Positions 1 to 11,411 of a stretch of 64,000 nucleotides of DNA are shown here, one piece after another. This stretch comes from Lutraria lutraria (taxonomy: Eukaryota; Mollusca; Bivalvia; Venerida; Mactridae), in assembly GCA_964023205.1 (NCBI GenBank), contig OZ026848.1, positions 2,470,501 to 2,534,500 of the forward strand, given 5' to 3'. The translations under genes were made by a program, and so were the position numbers. Each line of letters begins with the position of its first letter. Positions within the stretch are counted from its first letter, which is position 1. Below the pieces are notes generated by a model. That model had not been told where the DNA came from, did no database searches, and saw only the letters and a program-made list of their open reading frames with translations.

Positions 1-470
1 TGTGTGTAAGTATGTCTGTGGACTACCCTTTCAAGGACTTTCCCTATGGTGCAGAGTACGGATATAGGTTGACAATTGCCAACATGAGAATGGCTTCAAG
101 GAGTGACAAAAATGTCTTTCCATGAGCTAGGAAAAACTGAAGAGGACAGCAACTGGTCAAAAAGTCACACAGATGAGTGGACAGTTCAAATTTTATAATA
201 TCCTCTATCTTAGAGGTTGTAATTGTAATGTGGTCCAAGACAGGGCTGATGACATTCACGTCATTCTGCAGAGTTTGAGCACCTAACTATTCAGTTAGAG
301 GGGTTTGATCCCGACAAATGTTATTCAGAAGGTTTGCTTTGGTGATTTCATCCTCCACAGTGTTATCACCATCTTGCAGTGAAGCAAGGATGAACTCAAT
401 TTGGAGGAGATAATAGATTTGACACAAGTTCACCATGATTTCCTTGACGATGAATAGGAAAGGAGATTTT
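1..470 (-). pseudogene. Non-LTR retrotransposon pre-RT fragment, cut by window edge
   Basis: The minus strand gives VISPVLDHITITTSKIEDI (44-259) and, in higher-coordinate frames, LQDGDNTVEDEITKANLLNN. This is the linker just upstream of the RT fingers in LINE ORF2. It matches the pre-RT blocks of the other two units. The RT motifs would lie to the left of the window. Confidence 0.7.
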
Positions 471-586
471 GTGCTAACAAATTTATTGTGGTTTAGTTTG
501 GCCTTTCTTATTTCATCAACATATGCAGTTTGGTTTCGAAGGCGTAAAAATTAGTTAGGCAGTCAATCTTTCCTTAGCTTTATTTT

Positions 587-1640
587 TTGATAAATGTTAG
601 GAAAATTAACTAGCTAAGTTTTTTAAGTTATTTGATATATCTTAAATGAAATAATGGTACGAAAACGCTCACTTAATGAGGTGTTTCAAAAACACCAATG
701 CCCCCTAAAGAGCAAATGGATAGTTGACCTTTGACCTATTGATAGACCTTATCAACAGGGGTCATCTATCTGTATTTGACCAACCTTCAAACCAAGTGAA
801 GACCTAAGAGGCCAATACAGTCGAATTGGCCAGACAAGGTTTGATTAAAAACGAGCAAAAAAGACGGACATCAGCAAACCAGCAATATATACCCACATTT
901 CTTTGAAGTGGGGGCATAACTTGAAGTTTAAAAAAGAACCCTACAATTACAAAAATAGGACAAAAATATAAATGCAAATCATTTCAATTTCAAGTCATTT
1001 TACCTAATAGAAATAACTGCTAGGATAAGAATAAAGTTTTGTAAAAATACTAGTAGAGAATAAAGCTCAGAAAAATCAACTACCTAAGTTTTTTTAAGTT
1101 ATTTGATATATCTTAAGTTTTAATAATGGTACTAAAACGCTCACTTAATGAGGTGTTTGTGAAACACCAATGCTCCCTAAAGAGCTAATGGATAGTTGAC
1201 CTTTGACCTATTGATAGACCTTATCAACAGGGGTCATCTATCTGTATTTGACCAACCTTCAAACCAAGTGAAGACCTAAGAGGCCAATACAGTCGAATTG
1301 GCCAGACAAGGTTTGATTAAAAACGAGCAAAAAAGACGGACATGAGCAAACCAGCAATATATACCCACATTTCTTTGAAATGGGGGCACAACTAGAACTT
1401 AAAAAAAGAACACTACAATTATAAAAATATGACAAAAATATAAAAACAAATAATTTCAATTTAAGCCATTTTACCTAACAGAAATAACTACTGGAATAAG
1501 AAAAAAGTTTTGTAGAAATATTTAGGGAGTTGATTTTTCCTCAGCTTTATAAAATCTACAATTTAAATTAAAATAAGGGTACTAAAATGCTATCTTAATG
1601 AGGTGTTTGTAATTAAGAAATAAAAATCTAGAAAAATCCA
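587..1640. repeat. ~475-bp direct repeats with bivalve-type dispersed repeat, unit 1
   Basis: A block containing CTTAATGAGGTGTTT and then GATAGTTGACCTTTGACC occurs at about 650-900 and again at about 1130-1370. A third partial start lies near 1553-1640, so the spacing is about 475-483 bp. Each full copy carries a ~180-bp stretch ending in TATACCCACATTTCTTTGAA and GTGGGGGCA, which I recognise as a bivalve dispersed-repeat type. A short hairpin (GGTGTTT...AAACACC) lies in each copy. Confidence 0.75.
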
Positions 1641-1689
1641 AATTCACCTCTTACTCCTAAAAAATGAAGCTATTAAAATGAAACAAATT

Positions 1690-2560
1690 TTATTCAAGAG
1701 GTATTCTTTGTAGGTCGGAATTCAGTGTTTGTGAAGCAGTCAATGGAACCCCAACAACTGTCAGAAACAATGTCATTGATCAATATCAAGAAAATGAGGG
1801 GGCCAAAAATTGACTCCTGTGGAGTCCCAGCTTTAATATAATTCCATTTCGACTAAGCATCAGGCAGAACAACAGTGTGCTGATTATCTCTTAGATAAGA
1901 TGAGAACCAATTAAAAAGACTTTCAAAACATCCAAAATGTTTGAGTCTGGCCAGTAAAGCATGATGCGAGATTCGGTCAAAAGCCTTGCTTATGTTGCAC
2001 AATACAGCTTTGGAATCAACAGCCTCAGTGAAGAAGTTGTATAGATAAGTCAGTTGGTTAACTGTTGAGTCACCAGGTACAAAGCCCGATTTAAAGCAGA
2101 GTGAGAAGATCATTGTCACTAGTATGCTTGTGGACTACCCTTTCAAGGACTTTCCCTATGGTGCAGAGTACAGATATAGGTTGACAATTGCCAACATGAG
2201 AATGGCTTCAAGGAGTGACAAAAATGTCTTTCCATGAGCTAGGAAAAATTAAAGAGGACAGCAACTGGTCAAAAAGTCACACAGATGAGTGGACAGTTCA
2301 AATTTTATAATATCCTCTATCTTAGAGGTTGTAATTGTAATGTGGTCCAAGACAGGACTGATGACATTCACGTCATTCTGCAGAGTTTGAGCACCTAACT
2401 ATTCAGTTAGAGGGGTTTGATCCCGACAAATTTATTCAGAAGGTTTGCTTTGGTGATTTCATCCTCCACAGTGTTATCACCATCTTGCAGTGAAGCAAGG
2501 ATGAACTCAATTTGGAGGAGATAATAGATTTGACACAAGTTCACCATGATTTCCTTGACG
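1690..2560 (-). pseudogene. Non-LTR retrotransposon RT fragment, unit 1 (broken, motif C deleted)
   Basis: This is the paralogue of the 3793-4697 fragment. The stretch 1853-2119 encodes FTEAVDSKAVLCNISKAFDR, the motif A region, followed by a segment ending RDNQHTVVLPDA. From 1850 downward a second frame gives GTPQESIFGPLIFLILINDI, the motif B region. The sequence then jumps from NDIVSDS to a CFTNTEF segment, omitting the FADD box present in unit 2. The matching pre-RT portion is at about 2124-2560. It is a remnant. Confidence 0.78.
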
Positions 2561-2699
2561 ATGAATAGGAAAGGAGATTTTGTGCTAACAAATTTATTGT
2601 GGTTTAGTTTGGCCTTTCTTATTTCATCAACATGTGCAGTTTGGTTTCGAAGGCGTAAAAATTAGTTAGGCAGTCAATCTTTCCTTAGCTTTATTTTTT

Positions 2700-3770
2700 G
2701 ATAAATGTTAGGAAAATTAACTAGCTAAGTTTTTTAAGTTATTTGATATATCTTAAATGAAATAATGGTACGAAAACGCTCACTTAATGAGGTGTTTCAA
2801 AAACACCAATGCCCCCTAAAGAGCAAATGATAGTTGACCTTTGACCTATTGATAGACCTTATCAACAGGGGTCATCTATCTGTATTTGACCAACCTTCAA
2901 ACCAAGTGAAGACCTAAGAGGCCAATACAGTCGAATTGGCCAGACAAGGTTTGATTAAAAACGAGCAAAAAAGACGGACATCAGCAAACCAGCAATATAT
3001 ACCCACATTTCTTTGAAGTGGGGGCATAACTTGAAGTTTAAAAAAAAAACCTACAATTACAAAAATAGAACAAAAATATAAATGCAAATAATTTCAATTT
3101 CAAGTCATTTTACCTAATAGAAATAACTGCTAGGATAAGAATAAAGTTTTGTAAAAATACTAGTAGAGAATAAAGCTCAGAAAAATCAACTACCTTAGTT
3201 TTTTTAAGTTATTTGATATATCTTAAGTTTTAATAATGGTACTAAAACACTCACTTAATGAGGTGTTTGTGAAACACCAATGCTCCCTGAAGAGCAAATG
3301 GATAGTTGACCTTTGACCTATTGATAGACCTTATCAACAGGGGTCATCTATCTGTATTTGACCAACCTTCAAACCAAGTGAAGACCTAAGAGGCCAATAC
3401 AGTCGAATTGGCCAGACAAGGTTTGATTAAAAACGAGCAAAAAAGACGGACATCAGCAAACCAGCAATATATACCCACATTTCTTTGAAATTGGGGCACA
3501 ACTAGAACTTAAAAAAAAGAACTCTACAATTATAAAAATATGACAAAAATATAAATACAAATAATTTCAATTCAAGACATTTTACTAAATAGAAATAACT
3601 ACTGGAATAAGAAAAGTTTTGTAGAAATATTAAGGCAGTTGATTTTTCCTCAGCTTTATAAAATCTACAATTTAAATTAAAATAAGGGTACTTAAATGCT
3701 ATCTTAATGAGGTGTTTGTAATTAAGAAATAAAAATCTAGAAAAATCCACCTCCTACTCCTAAAAAATGA
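2700..3770. repeat. ~475-bp direct repeats with bivalve-type dispersed repeat, unit 2
   Basis: This is the second-unit counterpart of the 587-1640 block. The GATAGTTGACCTTTGACC core recurs at about 2829 and 3301. Copies within and between units differ by scattered substitutions and one-base indels, so they diverged before and after the 2.1-kb duplication. Confidence 0.75.
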
Positions 3771-3792
3771 AGCTATTAAAATGAAACAAATT

Positions 3793-4697
3793 TTATTCAA
3801 GAGGTATTCTTTGCAGGTCAGAATTCAGTGTTTGTGAAGCAGTAAATGGAACCCCGACAACTATGTAAAGGCTTGTGTCATCTGCAAATAGATGGACATT
3901 TGCGCTGATGTCAGAAACAATGTCATCAATAAATATCAAAATTAACTCCTGTGGAATCCCAGCTAGCTTACACATCAGACAGAACAACATTTTGCTGTCT
4001 GCCACTCAAATAAGATGGAGGAGAACCAATTAAAAAGACTGCAAGAAATCCGAAAATGTTTTGAGTCTCAAGAGGAAAGCATGATGCGAGACACAGTCAA
4101 AAGCCTTGCTTATGTCGCAGAATAAAGCTCTGGAATCGACAGCCTCAGTAAAGAAGTTGTATAGGTAAGTCAGTTGGGTAACTGTTGAGTCAACAGGTAC
4201 AAAGCCTGATTTAAGGCACATTGAGAAGATCATTGTTGTTATTGTGTTTAATGTATGCTTGTGTGGACTACCCTTTCAAAAGCTTTCCCTATGGTACAGG
4301 GTAGAGATATAGGTTGACAATTGCCAACATGAGAATGGCTTCAAGGAGTGACAAAGCATCTTTCCATGAGCTAAGAAAAACTAAAGAGGACAGAGACTGT
4401 CCAAAAAAGTCACACAGAAGAGTGGACAGTTCAAATTTGATAATATCCTCTATCTTAGAGGTTGTAATTGTAATGTGGTTCAAGACAGGGCTGATATCAT
4501 TCACATCATTTTTCAGAGTTCGAGCACCTAACTATTCTTACGAGGGGTTTGATCCCGACAAATGTCATTCAGAAGGTTTGCTTTGGTGATTTTATCTTCC
4601 ACAGTGTTATCACCATCTTGCAGTGAAGCAATGATGATTTTGATTTGGAGGAGATGAAAGATTTGAGACAAGTTCATCATGATATATTGCAGGATAA
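3793..4697 (-). pseudogene. Non-LTR retrotransposon RT fragment, unit 2/3 (broken)
   Basis: Read on the minus strand from about 4697 down, the frames give a pre-RT segment (DGDNTVED.ITKANLLNN type), then fingers-like PSSWKDA and ANSHVGNCQPISLL. Next comes RT motif A as FCDISKAFDCVSHHAF (4030-4233), motif B as AGIPQE, and motif C as HLFADDTSLY (3793-4005). Motif order and spacing fit the RT of a LINE with an upstream endonuclease (Jockey/CR1-like group; clade not resolved). Frame changes are needed near 4260 and 4020, so the copy is not functional. It keeps the FADD catalytic box that unit 1 has lost. Confidence 0.8.
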
Positions 4698-5942
4698 TGT
4701 TCATTTTGAATTATTACATTGTCATGGCAATTTAAACTGTACAATTTTTGTTTAATAATTCAGTATTCATCAGCACAAAAGTTTCATTCATAAGGACCAT
4801 CCACACAAATGTTTCATTCATAAAGACAATAAATAGTGCGCATCGCCAATTATACACAAGGGAATCGCTAAAAGACACTAAGAGAGCGAGGACACCAGTT
4901 AATTGTAACTCCGCCTACTGGACAGACATAAAGTACAGAAGTACTAGCTCAATCTTGCAAAATGAATTTCTTATATTTAAAACAGAATTACAATCAGCCT
5001 GTTTGACTGAATTCAGGGCATTTTAAGTATTCTTTCAACACAGGACCCCTAGCATTGCTTAAGAGTTAACCCTAATGAAGGAGACACTAACTTTATTATA
5101 ACATATAATTACAAAGTATTAAGAGTCAGATGTGTTTATAATTACAGTGAACAGGAAGAGGAGGTACAAGTTTACTTTCAACTTGAACAGTATTGGGAGC
5201 ATTACAAGTGGACCATTACCAAAAGTCTTTATTACACTGAGCCAAAACTGACTCTTTTGAGGAAATTATTAGTCCAAACAATAAATACATTTGATTTTGA
5301 TACATTGTGGCCTAGAGTTGGTTGAGATTTTTGGTATTATCTAACACAAATCTACCAAATATTATCGATAACATTTTAACTTTCGCTTCTGACAGTACTC
5401 CCAGTGCTTTGATTGTATTTGCTGCTGCGTATCAGATGAATAAAGTGTTAACATATTTCAGAAACAGTTAACATCAGAAGTGAAAAACCTGATAACTTCC
5501 TGTTAAAATGCTTCAAAAAATAGTTTTCAGCTCATCCAATAATTTATGCAAGTCTACAGTTTAAACTCTACAGTCTACGAGAATCAAACCATGAAATTAT
5601 TTACAGGTATATTCATAAATACTACTCCATTAATTAGCAAATACTGATTATCAGTAATTGGAACTTTCACTTCTGTAATGGCTGACGGTCATGTAATAAA
5701 CTAATGAAACAATAGTGCAGGTCTAATTAATAGAAATTATAGAATAGTGTATAGCAAAACTTGTTTATATGTAATATATGTGTATAGTATTGTATAAATA
5801 TTTGAATCCGTAGTGAATATCTCAGTGCTTTCAGCGCTTTGATTATTCACATGTTAATCTTATCAAGCCTTCAGTTTAATTAGCGAAATGTTACAATAAG
5901 CGTGAAAGGGATCAGCACTATCTTTGACATAAATATATCTAC
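4698..5942. other. AT-rich stretch, nothing identifiable
   Basis: A 92-codon open frame (4748-5026, plus) has no recognisable motif and begins in simple imperfect repeats (CATTCATAAGGAC / CATTCATAAAGAC). I see no convincing exon, RNA gene or transposon end here. Confidence 0.5.
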
Positions 5943-7281
5943 TTGTTGTGCGAAGGTGGTTTTAATTTTGTTTGGCTATTCCTGCAATCAGTAAATGTGA
6001 AATTCTTTCTACCAGTATTAAAAGAAAGACTAAAAGATGTTTTTATAAGTGAATGGAGAACTGGAATTGTAAATAGTACGACGTTGTTGTTGTTAAAACA
6101 TGTAAAGCCAATATTTGAATTGTCACCTAATCTGATGAAAGTTAAGAAACGTAAATTTAGAAATGTTCTTACAAAATTGAGACTATGTTCTCACAATTTA
6201 AATATTGAATCAGGGCGATATAGACAGGTACCTCGAAATGAGAGATATTGTGTTATGTGCACCAGTAGAAATAATTTATTGGAGGACAAATTCCATTTTG
6301 TACTAGAATGTGAATCGTATACTGACGACAGCAATACATACCTAGATTTTACTATACCAGACCAAGTATGCTGAGATTTACCGAACTAATGTCAACTAAT
6401 AATCTAAATACATTGAACAAAGTTGGCTGCTATTTACTGTAAATCCGGTATTATTTGCGATGTTTTAATTTTCTCTAATATTCGCAAATGGAAGGTTCCG
6501 CGAATTCATAAATCCGCGTAAATTTATTAATATAAGTTATAACGTAATTACTATCCGAAGATCATTGTCCGAAACTTTCATTAGTAAATGTGTAGACATA
6601 CTGATAAATAAACAAACTACTTGTCTGTTTGTACACTATACATGTATATTATGTTTTGTAAACATGTTATGGAGTTGTGCTAATTGGTGTGCCTAAAACA
6701 CATCAAACAAACAGCAATTGTGTGTGTTGCCTGAGGGACAATGTTAGGTATAATGATCCATTTAAACACATTTCTTAAGATAACAATAGGGATTAACAGT
6801 TCGTCACATTTCTATATTTAATATTGTATTGATTGTAACAGGTTTTGGTGATTTAATTTTTTCAGGTAATGCATGATATAAGTTTCACCCGTTTTGTTTA
6901 TTTTATAATTCAAAGCCTTCGCGAAATTTAAATTAAGAGTGTTCAGACGCGAATTCATAAATACGCGAATATATTCAGAGTAGGCAAAAACGCGAAATAA
7001 AGATCACGCAAATATAAAGTGATTTACAGTATTTAAAGCTTTTGAAAGACGAATGTTAAGGATAAATAACTTACAAATATAATAATATGTGAAAATCTAC
7101 TGTATTTCTCTTGTCTTAATTTTGTCCTGTATATATACATTTATTCATCTTATGATTATTGTGATTTTGTTGTGTACGTTACCCGAATACTGTTTGTACA
7201 ATGTATATACATGTAATTGTTTATATCAATGTGTCCTTGTTACACAAGATTTAATAAACGTATGTTCTGTTCTGTTCTATA
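5943..7281 (+). pseudogene. 3' end of a LINE ORF2 plus 3'UTR, interrupted by a MITE
   Basis: The 143-codon frame at 5943-6374 encodes the C-terminal part of a LINE ORF2. It has a segment LTKLRLCSHNLNIESGRY followed by a Cys/His cluster RYCVMCT...HFVLECESY, the zinc-knuckle-like tail (C-x2-C...H-x4-C) of many invertebrate LINEs. A frameshift near 6368 moves the frame to MLRFTELMSTNNLN up to about 6436. There the 593-bp element 6437-7029 is inserted, and the tail resumes as KAFERRMLRINNLQI and stops. The 3'UTR ends with AATAAA and a TTCTGTTCTGTTCT tail at about 7251-7281. The 5' part (endonuclease, RT) is absent, as in a 5'-truncated insertion. Confidence 0.75.
6437..7029. mobile_element. 593-bp MITE-like element with CTGTAAATC inverted ends
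   Basis: The ends are perfect inverted repeats, CTGTAAATC at 6437-6445 and GATTTACAG at 7021-7029, flanked by TA on both sides. Related inner motifs also face each other (CGCGAATTCATAAAT on both arms, TTTGCG near both ends). There is no coding capacity, so it is non-autonomous. Removing the element with one TA restores a plausible LINE C-terminal reading (GCYLFKAFERR), which supports a TA target duplication. A hexamer TATTTA on both sides would be the alternative 6-bp duplication. Confidence 0.75.
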
Positions 7282-8510
7282 AAACTACATTCTTATTAGA
7301 GTCATGTGAACAAATTAATATCAAAGTGTGACACAAACAAAATTGAAAGTATCTGTTTTTAAGAAATCAAAACAAAAAAGTTGGCAACGCAAGGAACAGT
7401 TTGTCATAAACACAATTTTCATATAAGTGAAGTTGACATAAGGAGAATCAACTGTAGAAGGAAGTGTACAAAAAGTGTATTGTATATTTCAAGTTTTCTT
7501 TATGTTATTAATAATTTATTCAAGCAAGACCCTGTGTTCAATAAACACATATACCCCCAGTGGCACACTTGACACAACAGATTTCGATGGAATTTTGTCA
7601 TCCGAAATTGGTAATGCTATAGGACTGATTTAGAATTTGAGCACTTACCTCTTGTCCAGTGGCTGCCACAGGATGCTTAGTCTTCATCTTTGTTTACTGA
7701 AAAATATAAATTGCATACATGAATATTTGTATACATGTTTTATGGAATAACAAAAATAAACTAGACAGAAGCACCATAAGGTGGAGCAATACATGCCCAA
7801 TGGTATAAAAGTCTGGCAACAAAGTTCATTTTACATGTGAGTGACATTGCTGTATTGTGAGTATTTTTTTCTTTAACTGCCATCAATTGGTAAATCTTCA
7901 TTGCTAAATATGAGCAGTAGATAGTTCAAAGAGAATCATCAAAAACTACTTACAACAAATCCAATATCCTTAAAACACATTAAAATAAATAGACAAAGTA
8001 CAACTTTCAATATTTGTTACCCTGACTTACACCAAAAACTAGGGTCATTTCCTGCTAAAACCTGAGTGAATATGATTGGCCAGGACCCTTTGTTAACCAA
8101 TCAATGACAAGCTTATAAAAAGAATTTGAATGTTTACATTATTCGCCAATAAAAGTCTATGTTACAATTGTGATTCAAATGACAAAATCTTCAACAGCAA
8201 GTGTGACCTTTTCAATAGAAAAATACCTGCTAAACACACAGTGAACTATGAACTTACACCTTCCAGGTTAATACTTTAATTGTCTTTGTAAGCTATCCAC
8301 ACCTATTTTCTCAAGCAAAAGAAGTATGATGAAATCACTTAATTAAATAATACATAACCATATGCATCTTAATCTACATAAAATTAGGAACAAATTGATA
8401 CCAAATATGAATATATTTCACCTCCCAGAATCCAATCGATAAATAAAAAGTGTCAATTCATTTTAATTCTGAACAGAAAGTTACAAGTCTGTGTTTCCTG
8501 GAGATAGTTA
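7282..8510. other. Non-coding stretch; possible CCAAT/TATA cluster near 8.1 kb
   Basis: Apart from the candidate exon at 7649-7696, nothing coding is visible. Around 8070-8122 there are GATTGGCC, CCAATCAAT and TTATAAAAAG, which could be promoter elements. The spacing is unusual and no transcript start is identified. Confidence 0.3.
7649..7696 (-). CDS. Candidate exon (MKTKHPVAATGQE)
   Basis: On the minus strand a polypyrimidine-AG acceptor (TTATATTTTTCAG) precedes 48 bases that end in GAG|GTAAGT, a strong donor. An ATG at 7687-7685 opens 13 codons, MKTKHPVAATGQE, up to the donor, and an in-frame TAA lies just upstream, as for a true start. In another phase the exon reads VNKDED then a stop. 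No family is recognised. The splice signals are good, but the exon is short and the assignment is by eye. Confidence 0.4.
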
Positions 8511-8695
8511 CAATGCAACCTTTCCAAAACAACACCCTTTGGGGAGGCAAAAATAGGTTGCCGATGAGAGGTTGTTGCTCTAAAGAGGTTAAATAAATTC
8601 TATAATTGTTCAGTGTGTAAAACTCATACTGTTGTAGAAGTGAGGTTGTTGCTCAAGATAGGGCCATATGGAGTCAGGAGAGGTTAATTGTACTG
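8511..8695. mobile_element. Pogo/Tc1-like MITE, CA(G/A)TGCAACC family, copy 1
   Basis: This 185-bp element starts CAATGCAACC and ends ...GTACTG, flanked by TA on both sides. The ends are imperfect inverted repeats of a CAGTGCAACCTCTCC consensus. Inside, GAGGTTGTTGCT is repeated. It carries no transposase. The CAGT...ACTG ends with a TA duplication fit non-autonomous members of the Tc1/mariner-pogo group. Confidence 0.7.
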
Positions 8696-8887
8696 TACAA
8701 TACAATAAGTATTTACAAAAACTTATAAACCATGAAGCATTAAAAGATCATGAACAGCAGCTGTACAAATTATAATTACCGGTAATTATCAATTAACAAA
8801 AAAACAAAGCAACCACATTAAAATTGAGTCATACCTAAGATAAAAACTATTCTTGCAAACATCAACCTCATTCTTGCATTTTATATA

Positions 8888-9059
8888 CAGTGCAACCTCT
8901 CCAAAGCAACACCCTTTGGGAGTAGCAAAATTATGTAGTTGTTAAGAGGTTGTTGCTTTTGAGAGGTTAAACTATTAATTAAATTTTGCAGTGGGAAAAA
9001 TCATTCTGTTGTTGAAGGGAGGTTGTTTAAGAGAGGGTCACTCTAGGGAGGTGGTGCTG
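8888..9059. mobile_element. Pogo/Tc1-like MITE, CAGTGCAACC family, copy 2
   Basis: This 172-bp relative of the 8511-8695 element starts CAGTGCAACCTCTCCAAAGC and ends GGTGGTGCTG, with flanking TA dinucleotides. It shares the internal CAACACCCTTTGGG and GAGGTTGTTGCT blocks with copy 1. The divergence suggests two separate insertions or an old duplication. Confidence 0.75.
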
Positions 9060-9587
9060 TATGATATAATAAATTATGATATGATAAATTATTAAGGTTA
9101 TAAAGTTAAACCCAAGTTAATTAATTGCAACCTTGGATCAATATAGCATGATAGAGAAATCTGATGGCTAAAGTCATATTTCATCTTTCCTTCTGGTGAT
9201 CTTTGTTTACAGGTTTGACTATATATACAATACAATCACTTTATCTAAATGATGTAGGCCACCGGCCCATTACACAGAATTACATACATACAACTTTAGT
9301 TGTGTGCGACAAATAGTAACAAAAGAAAGAAAAACATATGCACGCATTTGAAAAGAAGATAATATATATTGTAGTTTATGCTGCAGGGAGAATTTAGAAT
9401 CTATCATTTATTATCACTGACACTTGGTGGTATTTGCAGACTTTCCTTAGAATAAAAATTTCCCAATCAATTAAGTGGTGTTATACTTTTTTCACACAAA
9501 TGTCCAGTCACAATAAACTGGAACATCTTTCTCCAAATAATTATTGTCAGTGGATAGATGAAATAAATATCTCAACAAACACACATA
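9060..9587. other. AT-rich spacer, nothing identified
   Basis: I see no coding exon. A weak imperfect similarity exists between 9219-9320 (ACTTTATCTAAATGATGTAGGCC) and 12745-12780 (ACTTTATTGAGAATTAAGGCC). It could be old LINE 3' ends, but this is not supported further. Confidence 0.35.
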
Positions 9588-9765
9588 AAGTCAAACCTGT
9601 GAACAAAGGCCAGCCATGCTAAAAACATAATGTGACCTTTATTGACAGGTGGTCTTTTTTCAGAAGTCTTTTTTCTAAATGTCAATCACAGTTTTTTTTA
9701 AAAGACTGGCCTTTACTCACAAGGTGGCCTGTATTCAAAGGTGACCACTAACACAGAGTTGACTG
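9588..9765. mobile_element. TA-flanked MITE, CAGTCAAAC family, copy 1
   Basis: The left end AAGTCAAACCTGTGAAC (first base mutated from C) and right end AACACAGAGTTGACTG are inverted repeats flanked by TA. Internal GGCCTTTACT and GGTGACC blocks match the element at 28939-29084. Non-autonomous. Confidence 0.65.
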
Positions 9766-9834
9766 TATATCAAATGAAGGACATTGGAAAGATAGAGCCA
9801 TGAACAATTTAGATCCATTTATGAAATGCATATA

Positions 9835-9912
9835 GCCCGCCCGGTTAGGTCAGTGGTTAGAGCACTGCTCTACTGATCAAGCGGTTGTGAGTTCAAACCC
9901 TAGGCAAGGCTC
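9835..9912 (+). repeat. tRNA-related sequence (SINE head or tRNA pseudogene)
   Basis: It contains a box A-like TTAGGTCAGTGGTTAGAGC and, about 35 bases on, a box B-like GAGTTCAAACCC, the internal promoter layout of a tRNA gene. The acceptor and anticodon stems do not pair properly, so I do not call it a functional tRNA. It fits the head of a tRNA-derived SINE. Confidence 0.55.
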
Positions 9913-11411
9913 ACACTGTCCATGACAAATTTGACTGAAGATATTATACATCCCATGTTTAATTGCCCCAACCTCTGGAATATGTGGTGAAGTTTGGTAG
10001 TAACTTGTGGATAGAACATATGGTAGCCTATATATCACAGTATAATTTGTGAAGTTCAGGAATCTCAGGTTAGGTTAACTACCTGTCATGATATGACTGA
10101 AATAATGTTGAAAATGGCGTTTTATCTGAAGAAATGCACATTTTCCATACTGGTACTTTTTTACCACAGAAAATCTTATTTTTCAACCATATCTAACAAG
10201 AAATATCTTTAGAAAAAGATAATCGGTGCATATACAGTACAAAATGCCATATAGCTGTATAGTTTTAGGACACAGGCAAAGTCAAGCAGGGCGACACATT
10301 GTAAAAAGGAAATAATCAATTGTATTAATTTTTTGGTAAAATTTACTCAGGGGGTAAGGTTACATTTTCTTCTTTTAGTCTTTGCTTTACCATTACTTGT
10401 ATATTACAAACAAACACAAACAACTTCACTTATTTGCAATTATACCGGACTGTGCGGTGTTTATTTGGCGACCACAAAAGCAGCAAATGAATTGAACATA
10501 GAATGTTTGTACATGTGTACAATGGTATCAATCATGGTATATGAGTACATAACACAATCGTATCATTGAAAAACTTTAGTGTGCAAACTGAATCGCCCAG
10601 GAACAACCAGAGATCATAACCCTGTAGGGAAAAATTCTCTTGAAACCTGTACCCCACGTCAAATTTCAGATTGCAGAGCATAATGGGGCCACACCCTTTA
10701 CAAATGCGATATGAAAGTTCGACAGTATAGTAATTATACAAAAATATACATAATCATGATAACCGAAATTATTTCTGACATCTAAATTTTGAATAGTACT
10801 GAAATTGAACTTGTGAAGAGCTATCCGGTAGAATGACCAATTACACATCATTCCACAGTTTTAAACATTACGTGCACGAGATTTTCGTGCACTTCTGTAC
10901 AATACACCCTTAATAAAAAGACAAGTATTTCACGCTATACTATCGAACCGCGTGAAACGAATATTCTCACCAGCTATGGCAGGAAATCTTCAAGTTGTGT
11001 AAATAACTGTAATTTTGCTTTCATTAAAATTGACCCTTAAAATGGTATTTTGACCCTTGAAATTAATAAAATAGGTATACTGACTCCTGAGAAATGGTAC
11101 CAAAGGGTCAAATTTGTATTTACAATAGTAAGAAATTTGCTAAATCCTTAATTAAATCATTAACAGCCAAAGGTCATATTTGAACCTAAACTTTTGAGGT
11201 CTAATGAAAGCCCTGTACAGTAAAATATGGTAGCAATAAATAATAGTTATTAAATTTGAAATGTAGAAGTTTCATAAATTTTGTTTTTGTTACCATACAA
11301 AAGTCCTAGATCTGGTGCTCGACTCACATGTTTTTGTAATCTTTAAAATTGTTTATTTGCCAGATTTAACATTATTTTTCACCAAGTGTACTATGACCAT
11401 AGCAGATCAGA
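9913..11411. other. Non-coding stretch, no element resolved
   Basis: Short open frames (10333-10569 plus, 10532-10741 minus) carry no recognisable motif. A small perfect hairpin, GTGCACGA...TCGTGCAC, lies at 10872-10892. ATGGCAGGAAATCTTCAAG at 10976 resembles a start codon context but stops after eight codons. Confidence 0.4.

Larger units (their letters stand above)
1..4697 (-). repeat. Composite ~2.1-kb tandem repeat (2.2 units) carrying LINE RT fragments
   Basis: The phrase GTGGACTACCCTTTCAA recurs near 18, 2131 and 4264, giving a period of about 2.11-2.13 kb. Units run about 1-2123 and 2124-4253, with a partial third unit to about 4697. Each unit holds, on the minus strand, a pre-RT and RT segment of a non-LTR retrotransposon, followed by about 1 kb of non-coding DNA with two ~475-bp direct repeats. 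The same LINE segment with the same junctions occurs in each unit, so the composite was duplicated as a block and is not several independent insertions. The unit copies are close but differ by small indels. Confidence 0.85.

Noticed and set aside
4748..5026. A 92-residue protein
   Set aside because: No motif, starts within imperfect short repeats, and no splice or promoter context. Length is unremarkable for this base composition.
5080..5280. A minus-strand exon reading STCNAPNTVQVESKLVPPLP
   Set aside because: The peptide looks plausible but is bounded by stops on both sides and has no good acceptor or donor at the right place.
9835..9912. A functional tRNA gene
   Set aside because: Boxes A and B are present, but the acceptor and anticodon stems do not pair. 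Better read as a tRNA-derived repeat.
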